Shown: positions 22,812 to 33,500, counted from the stretch's first letter. The stretch: 64,000 nucleotides of DNA from Sceloporus undulatus (GCF_019175285.1 NC_056525.1:128034115-128098114), one strand, 5' to 3'. The notes: generated from the sequence alone by a model not told the origin. Numbers and translations: made by a program.

Positions 22812-24223
22812 TATGGTATTTATATCCCACCCTTCAGCCCTAATGGCTCTCAGGGCGGCTTACAATTATTATTTTTAATCAGACAGTTCCCTGCCCTCAG
22901 GCTTACAATCTAAAAGACATGAAACAAAAGGAGAAGGGAATGGTGGAGGGAAAGGGGATGAGGTCCAGTGGTTCTTCTCTCCCTCTGAGGCCTGGACCAA
23001 GGCAGATGAACCGGAGGGAGGGCTCTCTCCTTTCAGGCTAGCTCTGGTGGAGCTGGGCCTGCCTGTTCACTCCCTGACAGGCCCCCTTTTCTCCTTGGCG
23101 ACAACACCAGCACCCACCCCTTGCATATTTCTCAATATGAGGTCTACTCTTCTACTGCAAATTCAAAATCCTGGTTGCGTTACATCTGGTCATCTTGGAA
23201 GCAGCTTGCTCAACATCCACCGAGAAGCCTCTTGCCCATGGCACCCCTCCAGGAAAAGCAAGTATGGGCAAGAGGTGCTGCTCAGCCAGCTGCAAGGGCC
23301 ATCCAATCCAACCCCATTCTGCCATGCAGGAAATCATAATCAAAGCATCCCTGACAGATGGCCATCCAGCCTCTGCTTAAAGACCTCCAAGGAAGGAGAC
23401 TCCAACACTCTCCGAGGAAGGAGTTTGTTCCACTGTCGAACAGCCCTTACTGTCAGGAAGTTCCTCCTAATGTTGAGCTGGAATCTCTTTTCCTGCAGCT
23501 TGCATCCATTGCGTCCTAGTCTCTGGAGCAGCAGAAAATAAGCTTGCTCCCTCCTCAATATGACACACCTTCAAATATTTAAATAGGGCTATCATATCAC
23601 CTCTTAGCCTTCTCTTCTCCAGGCTAAACATCCCCAGCTCCCTAAGGCATTCCTCATAGGGCATGGTTTCCAGACCCTTCACCATTTTAGTCACCCTCCT
23701 CTGGACACATTCCAGTTTCTCAGTGTCCTTTTTAAATAGTGGTGCTCAGAACTGGAACCAATATTTCAGGTGGGGCCTGACCAAGGCAGAATACAGTGGC
23801 ACTATGACTTCCCTTGACCTAGACACTATACTTCTATTGATGCAGCTTAAAATCGCATTGGCCTTTTTAGCTGCTGCATCGCACTGTTGGCTCATGTTCA
23901 ACTTGTGGTCTACTTGGACTCCCTTTCACTGCAGCCCCTTAAGTATATTCCTCAGGGAAAGAAAGTGTATCAGAAAGAGGGCAGTGGACACTCAGGCCCC
24001 ACGCTGCTCCCATCGGCCCCATTTCCACCAACCAGCCCTGCTCCGTTCCCTCCGCTCTCACCGAGTCCCGCGGGCGCAGGTACCGTCCCAGCGGCTCCCG
24101 AAGCCCCCTCCAGCCGCCGTACCACTCGAAGACCCGCTCTCCTCGCTCCCGGAAGAAACGCTCCCAGAAGGCGGGCGAAGCGAAGTCCTCCGCTCGGCGC
24201 GGCAGCAACCGCTGCTCCGCCAT
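5742..24223 (-). CDS. METTL13: METTL13, eEF1A lysine and N-terminal methyltransferase (8 coding exons, complete)
   Basis: Coding exons (minus strand, in order): 24223-24062, 22237-21484, 15380-15181, 13784-13589, 12479-12315, 9522-9310, 6502-6371, 6016-5742. All introns are GT-AG and all phases match; the sum is 2097 nt, 698 residues plus TGA, against 699 in human as I recall it. The N-terminal SAM-binding motif [13 protein letters not shown] lies near residues 57-69 and [12 protein letters not shown] follows it. The C-terminal domain has [12 protein letters not shown] near 500-511 and MFDVDSKD near 572-579. In human, the N-terminal domain methylates Lys55 of eEF1A and the C-terminal domain methylates its N-terminal alpha-amine, both in the cytosol. 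The start is chosen by homology (FWERFF, FEWYG) and a good Kozak context (GCCGCCATGG). The gene is divergent from ITPA. Identification is from recalled family sequence, not a search. Confidence 0.97.
6371..6502 (-). CDS. METTL13: METTL13 coding exon 7
   Basis: 132 nt, acceptor TTCTCCCCAG, donor GTAAGG. It encodes [19 protein letters not shown] and [10 protein letters not shown] of the C-terminal methyltransferase domain. Confidence 0.96.
6690..7600 (+). mobile_element. L2-like LINE remnant in METTL13 intron 6
   Basis: Plus-strand fragments of RT ([11 protein letters not shown]) and C-terminal ORF2 ([18 protein letters not shown]). It is the same family as the longer minus copy at 18725-21290. 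There is an internal deletion near 7110, and it is strongly decayed. Confidence 0.65.
7629..7762 (-). mobile_element. CR1 3'-end fragment
   Basis: The motif TCAGAGAATTGGAAGATACC with GCCACCTAGTCCAAGCTCC and the GCCAAGCAGGAA block is the 3' terminus of CR1 in reverse orientation. Confidence 0.6.
7763..9309. other. METTL13 intron 6, no recognised feature
   Basis: AT-rich sequence without a repeat I can name. A poly-C/poly-A run lies at about 8974-8994. Confidence 0.5.
9310..9522 (-). CDS. METTL13: METTL13 coding exon 6
   Basis: 213 nt, acceptor TTTACTGCAG, donor GTAATT. It encodes the second SAM loop [14 protein letters not shown] and [18 protein letters not shown]. Confidence 0.96.
9600..10062 (+). 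mobile_element. CR1 LINE fragment (endonuclease end), left arm of an inverted pair
   Basis: Plus-strand CR1 APE C-terminal region: [24 protein letters not shown]. Its last 134 bp (9929-10062) are the exact reverse complement of 11423-11556. Confidence 0.8.
9929..10062 (+). repeat. 134-bp perfect inverted repeat, left arm
   Basis: Base-by-base reading shows exact reverse complementarity with 11423-11556. Complementarity stops at both edges, and the outer CR1 sequence is diverged. Confidence 0.9.
10583..10762. mobile_element. Tigger-like (pogo/Tc1-mariner) fragment inside CR1
   Basis: Opens with CAGTTGGCCCTCC after TA; the same end motif is repeated 27 bp later (10610). The right end GGGGCAACTCTATA is a diverged inverted copy. 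Confidence 0.6.
11423..11556 (-). repeat. 134-bp perfect inverted repeat, right arm
   Basis: Partner of 9929-10062; the inner spacing is about 1.36 kb. Confidence 0.9.
11861..12314. other. METTL13 intron, no recognised feature
   Basis: I see only a T-run (11922-11933) and unclassified sequence. Confidence 0.4.
12315..12479 (-). CDS. METTL13: METTL13 coding exon 5 (lysine-rich linker)
   Basis: 165 nt, phase 1 to phase 1, acceptor CATTGAATAG, donor GTAGGT. It encodes a Lys-rich then Ser/Thr-rich linker (KKHKKKKN) and then [17 protein letters not shown], which leads into the C-terminal domain. There is no long open frame of its own here; it was found by phase and homology. Confidence 0.92.
12480..13588. 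other. METTL13 intron 4, no recognised feature
   Basis: Apparently unique sequence with no RNA gene or repeat I can support. Confidence 0.45.
13589..13784 (-). CDS. METTL13: METTL13 coding exon 4
   Basis: 196 nt, acceptor TTCTCCTTCAG, donor GTGAAA, ends in phase 1. It encodes [11 protein letters not shown] and the highly conserved [18 protein letters not shown]. Confidence 0.96.
13785..14520. other. METTL13 intron 3 (part), no recognised feature
   Basis: No repeat or RNA gene recognised. Confidence 0.4.
14537..14872 (+). repeat. squamate-type SINE/short repeat
   Basis: GGTAAAGGTGGTCTCTTGAC, then GGTGCGCTGCTCATCTCTG, then TTCGAACTGCTAGGTTGG and CTTAACCGCTTAAGCCACTG. I recognise this layout from lizard genomes; the formal family name is uncertain. 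Confidence 0.55.
15181..15380 (-). CDS. METTL13: METTL13 coding exon 3
   Basis: 200 nt, acceptor TCTCCTCAG, donor GTAAAT. It restores phase 0 and encodes [15 protein letters not shown] followed by [15 protein letters not shown]. Confidence 0.95.
15484..15836. repeat. CpG-rich unclassified repeat in METTL13 intron 2
   Basis: About 350 bp of CpG-rich sequence in an AT-rich intron, with internal dyads (ACCAAAAAGAACC against GGATTCTTTTTGGT). It is probably a non-autonomous DNA element; no clear ends were found. Confidence 0.4.
16255..17700 (+). mobile_element. L1 LINE ORF2 C-terminal part
   Basis: Plus-strand frames read [51 protein letters not shown] and [14 protein letters not shown], then [16 protein letters not shown] and [15 protein letters not shown]. 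These are hallmark L1 RT-thumb to C-terminal Cys-rich segments. A few frame breaks. A poly-G run (17220-17233) lies inside. Confidence 0.85.
17705..18115 (+). repeat. L2-tail/SINE-like element inserted in L1, with an internal 83-bp tandem duplication
   Basis: It splits the L1. A unit starting CCGCCCTCCATAACTGCCAT and ending GGGCTAGCCTG occurs twice (about 17717-17799 and 17800-17882). The 3' end TTGTAAGCCGCTCTGAGAGC followed by (AAATA)n matches 22780-23130, 29870-30115 and 35855-36105. Confidence 0.7.
18116..18640 (+). mobile_element. L1 LINE 3' end (continues 16255-17700)
   Basis: Resumes the L1 ORF2 end after the insertion. The 3' UTR ends with AATAAAGATTAATTTTTAAAA. Confidence 0.7.
18867..19108. 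mobile_element. CAGTGCGCCC-family MITE, copy 1
   Basis: Left end TACAGTGCGTCCACGTTATA, right end GGGTCCACTG. The interior contains CCCATTCA palindromic blocks shared with 41764, 54442, 56677 and 61749. Confidence 0.7.
19691..20062. mobile_element. solo LTR inserted in the L2 LINE
   Basis: A 372-bp unit starts TGTTAGGAA and ends CCCCAACA. It is flanked by a perfect 5-bp duplication ACCAG (19686-19690 and 20063-20067). The L2 reading resumes on the far side. It fits one LTR left by recombination. No internal retroviral region is present. Family not assigned; intact flanks suggest modest age. Confidence 0.85.
21484..22237 (-). CDS. METTL13: METTL13 coding exon 2
   Basis: 754 nt, acceptor TTTCCCTCTAG, donor GTGAGT, ends in phase 1. 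It carries most of the N-terminal methyltransferase fold, from the glycine-rich SAM loop ILVVGCGN to HDNQFAIF. Confidence 0.96.
22238..22775. other. METTL13 intron 1 (part), no recognised feature
   Basis: AT-rich, unclassified. Confidence 0.4.
22779..22812. repeat. (TTA)n microsatellite
   Basis: About 11 TTA/ATT units next to an L2-tail element. Confidence 0.9.
22813..23130 (-). repeat. L2-tail/SINE-like element
   Basis: Reverse orientation copy of the 17705-18115 family (TATATCCCACCCTTCAGCCC; CTCTCAGGGCGGCTTACAA). Confidence 0.65.
23284..23945 (-). mobile_element. CR1 LINE 3' part
   Basis: Minus-strand CR1 ORF2 C-terminus and tail ([36 protein letters not shown]). It ends about 120 bp from METTL13 exon 1. 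Confidence 0.85.
24062..24223 (-). CDS. METTL13: METTL13 coding exon 1
   Basis: 54 codons from ATG at 24223 to the donor GTGAGA, phase 0. It lies in the CpG-rich shared promoter block and encodes the N-terminal helix with [10 protein letters not shown] and FEWYGG. Confidence 0.95.
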
Positions 24224-24459
24224 GGCGGCGCCAGAGGAGGCTCGGGCGGAAGGGAGCTACACCGGAAGCGCCGCCATTTGTGGCCCTCCTCCTGCCTTTA
24301 CTTCCGGCTTCCCTGCGGCTTTTGCCAGGCCCCGTTCCCACCCAGCGGCCGCTTCCCAGAGGGTTTCCGGGGGAGGGAGGCCTAGTCCTTCCGGGGCGCG
24401 GAGGAGGAGGGCGAGCGCGCGCCTGACCGTACTTCCGGCTTCCGTGGCCGCAGCAGAGG
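24224..24459. promoter_or_regulatory. bidirectional METTL13/ITPA promoter, CpG-rich
   Basis: These are the 236 bp between the two divergent start codons. The block is CpG-dense, in contrast to the AT-rich surroundings. ETS-type cores (CCGGAAG/CTTCCGG) lie at 24262-24268, 24301-24307, 24388-24394 and 24432-24438. A YY1-like GCCGCCAT lies near 24270-24277. I see no TATA box. Both 5' UTRs must fit here, so the promoter is shared. Confidence 0.8.
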
Positions 24460-24525
24460 ATGGCGGCGGCGGCGGAGGGAAGGACGGTGGTCTTTGTCAC
24501 CGGAAACGCCAAGAAACTGGAGGAG
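24460..24525 (+). CDS. ITPA: ITPA coding exon 1
   Basis: 22 codons, [19 protein letters not shown] then LEE, donor GTGGGT, phase 0. It contains the nucleotide-binding TGNAKK motif. Confidence 0.96.
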
Positions 24526-27500
24526 GTGGGTGTCGTCGCTGTGTGTGCCAAGCCCCGCTTTCCCAGCGCAGGCGGAGGGCCTCTCCTCGGCCAGGAGCCC
24601 GGAGTCCAGCCGGCAGCCGCCTCCCTCCTGGCTCTGCTCAGGTCCAGCCCTCCGTTTGCGGCAGAGAAAGGGAGCTCCCCAGGCGGGACCTCAGTCGCGG
24701 AGTGCCTTCCTTGTCCCTCCTCTCGCTGGGATGTCCAGGAGCAGGGCCCTGGGGAATGCCGGGCGGAAAGCTCTTTGTTGGGACATACTGACACAAATGA
24801 CAGTGTTTGCCCATAGAGAAACCGTACTGGCTCATAGGGAAACATTGGGGAATGCTGCCCCATAGGGAAACATAGGAAACACCCCCCAAGGTTCCCCTAT
24901 GGACAAGTATCCCCCAATGTTCCCCTATGGGCAAGTATCTCCCAATGTTCCCCTATGGGGAAGTATTCTCCAATCCGTGGACCAGTATGGTTTCCCTATG
25001 GGCAAGTACTGTCATTTGTTTTAGCACATCCCCCTTTTTGTTTATAGGGCTATTTAAGGGTTGGAAAGCTTGCCTTTTTATATAGACTGAATGGGATGCA
25101 ACTCTCCCACCGTATTCTGGGGTTTGGACCCTTCATAAAGACAAATGCAAATTACAAGTATGGATATTAGTATGTTAATTTTACAGAGAAATACAAGAGT
25201 AGGTCAACTAAAACCAGTATGTCAGAGGGAATGGAAGATTAACAGTGGAAGAAAAGGCCTGCCAGAGATTTTACTTCTGCCGCAGCAGCAGCAGCAGAGG
25301 CATCCATCTGAGGAGGGAGAATTTGAAAGAACAAATTGCAGGCAGAAAAAAATAAGTTTGAAATCCTCAGCAGGAGGAGCATTTATTAAGGAAACACTTT
25401 CTTGGATAGGAATAGCCTGTTCCTTTCTAAACTAATGTAAAAGAGAAAAGGATGGTGAGGTGACATGTTGCCCCATGAGAGGAGGGCTTCAGTCTGGGCT
25501 TTACAGGAGAAGGCACTCACTTAACCCTGACTGAACTAGACAACATTATCTGCCCATAACACTGAGGGACAGGTGGCTGACAGGAAGAAAAAACAAGGGG
25601 TTCGGGAGGACAAAGGATCCTAATCCCTCTCTCTCAGGCAAGCATTCTCATCCCTGTGGGTCAAAATATCAGCAAGACTAAACGGGGAAGTTGTTGTGTC
25701 TTCCAACAGTATCTGAATAGAGCACAGACTTGCTAATAGCTGCTTCTTCAGTCCTGCGTATCATGAAATTTTATAATCCCATACTGCTTTCTTGAAAACC
25801 TGGCAGCATTACTCCTAGCATACATGATTACAGGGGGGAAATATTTTTAAAAGATTTCAATGCATTGTGCCAGAGCAGCCCAGGATTTCAAAGGCGATAA
25901 TGTTTCTTGCAAGAAGGATATGACCATGAAGCGCATAGTAAAATGCTGGCTAAGACTGAGTCTGACCACTTGTCTCTTCTTGCAGGTGATTCAGATCCTA
26001 GGCAACTCTTTCCCCTACAAACTGGTTGCAAAGAAAATAGACTGTGAGTACCTACCTTCTTTGTTGTGTGCTATGTGGCTTCTATTGTTTTGTGGTAACC
26101 ACAGCCTTTTTCTTTTCTAGTGCCTGAGTATCAAGGGGAGCCTGATGATATTTCGATCCAGAAGTGCCAGGAAGCAGCAAAACAGGTCCTTTTCTCTGTC
26201 CTTTGAAACACTCTTTACCAATATTAGGATACCCAAAGTCAGTAACCAGCTATTACATATTTAATCTCCTTTAGAAAATATGCTGCTCTCCTTAAGTCTT
26301 TTGGGGACTATTTTACACATAGTGAGATAGGAGTCCAAGTAGACCACAAGTTGAACATGAGTCAACAGTGTGGTGCAGCACCTAGGAAGGCTGATTAAAT
26401 TTTGGGCTGCATCAATAGCAATATAGTGTTTAGATCAAGAGAAGTAATAGTGCCACTGTATTCTGCTTTGGTCAGGCCCCACCTGGACTGTTGTGTCCAG
26501 TTCTGGGCACCACAATTCAGAGGGGATGTTGAGGAGCTGGAACGTGTCCAGGGGAGGGTGACTAGGGTGGTGAGGGGTCTGGAAACCATGTTCTGTGGGG
26601 GGTGACTTGGGGAGCTGGGGGTGTTTAGCCTGGAGAGGAGAAGGTTGAGAGGTGATATGATGGTCCTGTTTAAATATTTGAAGGGATGTCATACTGAGGA
26701 GGGAACAAACTTGTTTTCTGCTGCTCCAGAGGACAGGACCTGGAACAGTGGATGCAAGCTACAGGTGAGATGCCACTTCAACATTAGGAAGAACTTCCTG
26801 ACAGTAAGGGCTGTTCAACAGTGGAACACACTCCCTCGGAGTGTGGTAGAGTCTCCTTCCTTGGAGGTCTTTGGACAGAGGCTGGATGGCCATCTGTCGG
26901 GGATGCTTTGATTGAGACTTCCTGCATGGCAGGGGGTTGGACTGGATGGCCCTTGTGGTCTCTTCCAACTCTGTGATTCTATGATTCTTTGTGTATTCAG
27001 CAGAGAAGTGTAACTAATCCTGATTTTCTTAAGAGATCTACTATCTTCTGTTTGTTAAATTCTAGACGATAATTGGGGCAAGGGTGTGATATAAATGATC
27101 TGTGGTAAATAACAGCTAAGTAAATAATCTGCTATGTAAAGATAACATGTGATGATTGCATGCAATCCACATGATAGGAATTATTTTTAAAGCCTTTTGT
27201 TGGCTGAAGAGTAGGACAAAATATTTCAAATCAATACACAAAATTGACCAAACAGATTAGCGATCCTTTTAGTTCATGTATGGCCATCTGAAGTTGACAG
27301 AAAAAGTAGGATTCCGTGTTTTTTTTCAATTCCTTGGTGTTTGTTTTCACTGTTTAGTAATAAAAAAGTGTGCTTTGCTGGAAGGTGGAGGCTTTCTTTT
27401 AGGCTGCTGTAGTTCATAGCCCATAATAACCTATTCTTTGTTAGATGATCTAATTTTCAGCTCTATCTCCTTTGCTGTATTCTCCTTTTACAGATCCAGG

Positions 27501-30500
27501 GACCAGTGATAGTGGAAGACACTTGTTTGTGTTTTAAGGCTCTTGGAGGACTCCCAGGGCCATATATGTAAGTATAGATAAAGGATTTGCTCAGAACATG
27601 CATATTAAACCAACTGGAAAAAACAAAGAAACTTGGTTCTCCGTATTCTGCAAATTCTTCTAGCATTTACTGTTCTGGTCCTAAAGGATATGAGAAGAGA
27701 AGGAAGGAAAAGTGTGTTTGCTATACACAGTCAATGTAGAAGTGAAATATATGCTTATTGTAAATGCAGAATGGAGAACACTGTCCAGATCGAAATGTCT
27801 CCTTATTTTCCTCTCATATAATGGGCTTTTCAAAATATTAGGTCAAGAAGAGACAGAGACCTAAGTCTGTTTGAGGTGTTCTACTTCAGGCTGCTGATAA
27901 TTTTTCACATAAAGAATCATAGAATTGGAGGTGGCCTCATGGGCCATCAAGTCCGATCTCTTGCTCTGCGTAAACTCTAGGGCAGTGGTCCCAAACATTT
28001 TTTGGGTTACTGTTCCTTTTCCTCTTGAGCAACAACCCTAGTGCCGCTAGTGCATATTTTTTTGATATTAAAAAGTTGATATTATACTCCAGAGGACAGG
28101 ATCAAAATTCAAAACGACCTGAATAGACTGAAAAGCTGTTTCATCTACTCTATTAGAAAGCAGATATGAAGAAAATCAATTCATTTCTGGAAAAGACGGC
28201 TGACGGTACCATGAACAGCCAAGAAAGCAAACAAATAGGTGCTAGAGCAGATCAAACCAGAAATCTCTCTGCAGGCTAAGATGACTAGACTAAGACTGTC
28301 ATACTTCGGTCACATTATGAGAAGGCATGATTCATTAGAGGAAAAAATAATGCTAGGAAAGAGAGGGAAGCCATGTGCTAGATGGATAGACTCTATAAAA
28401 GAGGTCACGGGTATGAATTGGCAGGAATTGAGCACAGTAGTGGAGGACAGGGAATCTCGGAAATGTCTCATCTACAGGGTAGCTATGGGTCAAGGGTGGA
28501 TGACAACAACACAATGGTACAATTGCTCCCTCATGCTTTTTGTAACAACACCCTACGTCACGCCATGTCACTTGCATCCACCTGCATCACAAATCATTTG
28601 TTATGGTCAGGATGCTTCAAAATTGGTTCAGAGCTAAACAGGTCCCCCCCCCCCCCAAATTCTCTAATGCCCTTTGGCATTCCTTAGTCCATTTGATTTT
28701 TATACTAGGTTTAATTTTCTTGGAGCTCTTTTTTCTTTTTTGTTTTCAACAAATCAGTCGAAGATAGAGCCACATGGTCAAAGTTAGGGATGAACTGTCT
28801 ATAGAAGTTAGCAAAACCCAAGAAACTTTGTAATTGCCTTTGGGTCCTGGGAGGTTCCCAGTCCAACACTGTTGATACCTTTTCTAGATCCATTTCATTG
28901 CTATGTATAGATACAAAATAATCCAGATAGCTAGTTTTTGTTTATGGAACTCACACTTATTAATTAATTATTATTTTGACAGACAGTAAATTGTTCAGTA
29001 ACTTTCTGAGTACCTTTCTCATTAGTTTGGTGTGAGTGAGTGGCCATATCCTGCAAATATATTAATACTTCATGTAAATAAAACAGCAGCCCCTTATACA
29101 AAACTTTATGGAGAACTTAATTTATCAAATGCATAAACACTCTAGTCTGAAAAGCATCACCAAATATTCAAAAGCCCCCAAAGGGCCGTTAAAAATAATT
29201 TTGTATTCATACCCCTCCTGTATTCTGACTTGAAAGTAAGCTTGGTAAAGATCTATCCTGTGGTCAACTGTGCCAGCAGGTACTGGGTTGATGTAAAGAT
29301 AGCATTCAGCCTATTAAAGTCCGTGATCAATCACAAACCCTTATATTTGTTCTCCTGAAAGAAATAATAATAAATAATAATAATAAATATTTATTTATAT
29401 CCCACATCTTCTGATTGAGGATCGAGGCAGGTAGCAACAAAGTAAATACAATACAGTGGTACCCCGGGTTACGAATTTAATTCGTTCCGCGGCGCCGTTC
29501 GTAACCCGAAAGATTTTGCAACCCGAAAAAGCCATAGCCGCTAGCGCTGGAAGCCGCGATTTCGTGCGAAAAAGCGCCGAAAAGCACCAAAAATTTTTTC
29601 ATAAGCCGAAAAAAAAACCGTAACCCGGAACAGTTTTTTCCTATCTAATTTTTTCGTATCCCGGAAATTTCGTAACGCGGTGATTTCGTATCCCGGGGTA
29701 CCACTGTATACAACAAGCCCCACACAAAAAAAACTGGGGCCCCCATCCTGGAGACTGTCAAGTGGATAAAGCCCCTTGCTAAGTTTTTGCCAACAAATTC
29801 TCTTAGATTTGCCTGGGAGTCATAGAGTACAATTTAGATTTTGGGAGCGTGACATTAGAATTAATTCCAATTATTTATTTAGAGTACTTATACCTTGCTA
29901 TTCTACCAGAAAGGCTCTCAGAGGAGCTTACCATTTTTATTTTTTTTTACTTTGACATTTCCCTCCCCTCAGATTTATAATCTTAAAAAGACATGACACA
30001 AAAGGAGAAGGGAAGGACTGGGGAAGGGGATCAAGTTCAGCAGATACTGCCAGTTCTTCTCTCCCTCCAAGACCAGGACTGTGGCAGTTGGGATGGACGG
30101 AGGGTACTCCTTCTGGCTCTGGGGCTAATTACACAGTCTGGGTTGTGATGGGAGGGGTAAAATGTCCCTCTTTCTCAGAGAATACTTTTAAAGTCCCAGT
30201 ACTCAATAGGGATATCTGAGTCCCTTTCTCCTGCACTCCTCCCTGTTTCTCTGCTCTCTGGGAATACACAGCTCTCTCTGCTGTGTATTGCATCCAACAT
30301 CTTTTTATTCCTTCCTGGTCTTGAATTATGTTCTTTTTGCTGTTGTAGAGCATCTCAGCCTTTGGTTTGCACTTCCCTTTGATTTTTCAGATTTTGTGGA
30401 AGAGGTCTCTCATTCTTTTTTGGTTGTTGTCCTATACATGTATTATATAAATGCTTAAAGTTACAGATTTCTATAATGGATTTTCTTGCTTCTAAAGTAT

Positions 30501-33500
30501 TAGTTAATGTTTGTATTTATTACATTTGTGAAAATAAAGAAAATTATTTGCATTTGACTTTTATTTCAGAAAATGGTTCCTAGAGAAACTCAAACCAGAA
30601 GGTAATTCAACCTTTGTTGAATTAGCTGTTTTGTTGGGCCTCTCATCTGTAGATTGTTCTGCTCTTTCTGATATACAGTATTTTGTGATTTTTTTTCTGT
30701 CCAGGTGTTTTACTAGCAAGTAGACTTCATTTCCCTTGCAAATCCAGCTCAGTTGTCAACTCTGTACCTATCCTATAGGGATGTGAAAACGTCTCAATCT
30801 GATTTTGTTCAAATTTCACATGTGTTTTCTTCCTGTCTTTGTTTTGCATTGGATTGTGTATATTGTTCAGCTTCGAATATTTTAACTGTTTATAGTGTAA
30901 AATATGCACATTGATTTGTAGATACTTTGTCAGAATGCCCTAGAATCTTTGCAGTTGTGTGAATTCACAAAATGAGCATGGCATGGAAAAGCAGCTTACA
31001 AAGTTAACCCTAACCCAACCCTGCATGCCAGAAAATGTTGCAGGAGTCACTAAGCCCAAAATTCTTTTTGTTTAGTATCCACTGACTTCTGCACCTTAAC
31101 CTCAGTTTTTAAATTTTCTGTCAGCCAGTCAGATGTGTTTTTCAACCCTTCACCACATACAAGTTTAAATAATGGGAAACTCTTCAAAGAAAAGGGAATG
31201 TTTGGGCAAAAGAGTTAGAAATGTGGCAGCATTTAAGCAGATTTAAAAAAGAAAGAAAACCAGCACTGAGGTGGTCGTGAGAGAATGGCTGCAGACAATA
31301 CAGTGGTGCCTCGGGTTACGAAAGTAATTCGTTCCGCGGCCGCTTTCGTAACCCGAAAAGCCTTCGTAAGCCGAAATGCCATAGGCGCTAATGGGGAAAA
31401 GCCGCGATTCCGTGTAAAATAGCGCCGAAAAGCACCAAAAGTTTTTTCGTAACCCGAAAAAACATTCGTAACCCGGAACAATGTTTTCCAATGGGATTTT
31501 TTCGTATCCCGAAAATTTCGTAACCTGGGTATTTCGTATCCCGAGGTACCACTGTAATAAGTAAAGCCCAGATGACTGCAAATCAGCATGTCTCTGAGGG
31601 AAAGGTAGATAAAATGTTAAAGAGAATTGTCCAGACAACCAGCAACAACAATTAGGAGGCCATATCATCAGTTCCTTGACAAGTGTAAAATCTCAAGTGC
31701 CTGTTTAAAAAAAAAGCAGATGGAATGACAATCACAGTTAAAAAAAGATTTAAAATGTTAAGTACAAAGAGACTAATGAGGTATACTCAAAAGTTATATA
31801 CGTTTAAGAGAAAGGATGTGGAATGGTCAATGGTCCTCTTTCAGCTTTGGATTCTCATGCACTGGTTACTAAGGAGGCTGATACCATACTTTGTTACATG
31901 GATGAGTGCAAAATTGAGGCAGCACTTAAAAGAGCACATGAACCATCTATTTTGGCAATTAGATCATTAGCAGCTTCATTGTTTGTCAGTGCTACATTTT
32001 TATGGTCACAGAAAATTTTAGCATCTCAGAATATTATTATTAATTCGTTGTACAGGATAGTTGAAAGAGTTCAAATGCCCTACAATTTATAGCAGATGTG
32101 AACCATGATTCAGCAGCATTTGCTGCCAGGGGTATCACTGCTACTACAATTGCTAGAGAATCTGTTTGGCTTTGACACTAGTAAGCAGACCAGAAGCTGA
32201 AGACTAATATGTCCTACATGCCATTTTTAGGGCAGTTGCTTGGGAAAGCATAGCAGAAAGTGCTTATAGAAAAGAGAGACAAAAAGCAGGCCATGCCCTT
32301 AGTTTAAAAAAAAATGAAATCAGATAGGAAGCCTTAAAGGATATTTTGGAATTTTTCCAATTCCTTTCGAGGAGGAAGTTGTTCAGAAAGGTAAAGCCAT
32401 TACAGATTTGGAAAGCCTCTATGGGGTAGATCAGATTATAATAATAATAAAAAAGACAAGAATTCCAACAAGATAGGGGAGGCCACAGATATTAATGACA
32501 GAGAAGTTGTTTTGGTAGGAAGAAGCCTTCTGTACTTTGGGAAGTTATAAGCAGAGGTGACAATTGATCACTGGGTCAATCAGGTTGTCACATGGAGAGA
32601 CAATCTCATGTTTGGTTCCAAAAACCCAAGATAAACAAAACATAGTTCAAAAATGGGGTATAATATCTATTGGGAATTGGAACCACAAAAGAGTTGCCTC
32701 ACTCCTCATTCAAAGGAGTGTACTCAATTCTGTTTATGGTACCCAAGAGCAATGAGTCTTACAGGCCAATTTTGGATTTCAAATATTTGAATGGATTCGT
32801 TCATTATCAGAGATCGAAAATGGAAACATTGCAGACCATCAAAGAGAATCTGGAAACCAACAATTGACTGGCATTGATAGATCTGAAAGAGGCTTATTTA
32901 CATATCCAGTTCACAGGCAATAATTGAGGTTTCAGTACAGTCGGTCCTTCATATCTATGGATGCAAGCATCCGTAACTTGAAAATATTTTTTTTAAATAT
33001 AAGTTCAAAAAAGCAAACCTTGATTTTGCCATACAAGAAAAGTCATCGTGTACCAACACAAAATTTGACATATTTAGGAGTCCACATAGACATTACTAAG
33101 GGATGCATGTATCTTTCTCAGGAGAGAAGGCAGAAGATAAGGAAGGAGCTGAAAGTTTTGCTATCCATTTAACAGTTATAAAACATTAACAAATTGATAA
33201 ACTGAGTTCAGCTCAAGTGGCATTTGGGAAGATAGTTTTACAAGCTGTCATATAGTTAAGCAACAATGCCCACCCAAATTGGGTTAGATTGGGCACGTCC
33301 CAACTTTGTGAGCTGGTTCTCCATGTCATCCAGAAAATGGAGAATTGGAACTTATGTAAAGATGTCATTCTTGGATGGCACAGGAAAGTAGTCCACTCTC
33401 ACCCTTGTTTGGTTGAAATTTAGCAAATAAGTATATACATATCTAAGAAGATAATTATATAGAAAATAAGTAAGCTTTTAATAGTCAACTGGCAAATAGG

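Noticed and set aside
23663-24863. Long open frames (up to 297 codons) on both strands around 24 kb
   Set aside because: They are shadows created by the GC-rich promoter block and METTL13/ITPA first exons.
30990-31030. Telomere-like AACCCTAACCC
   Set aside because: Only two units; not enough for an interstitial telomere call.
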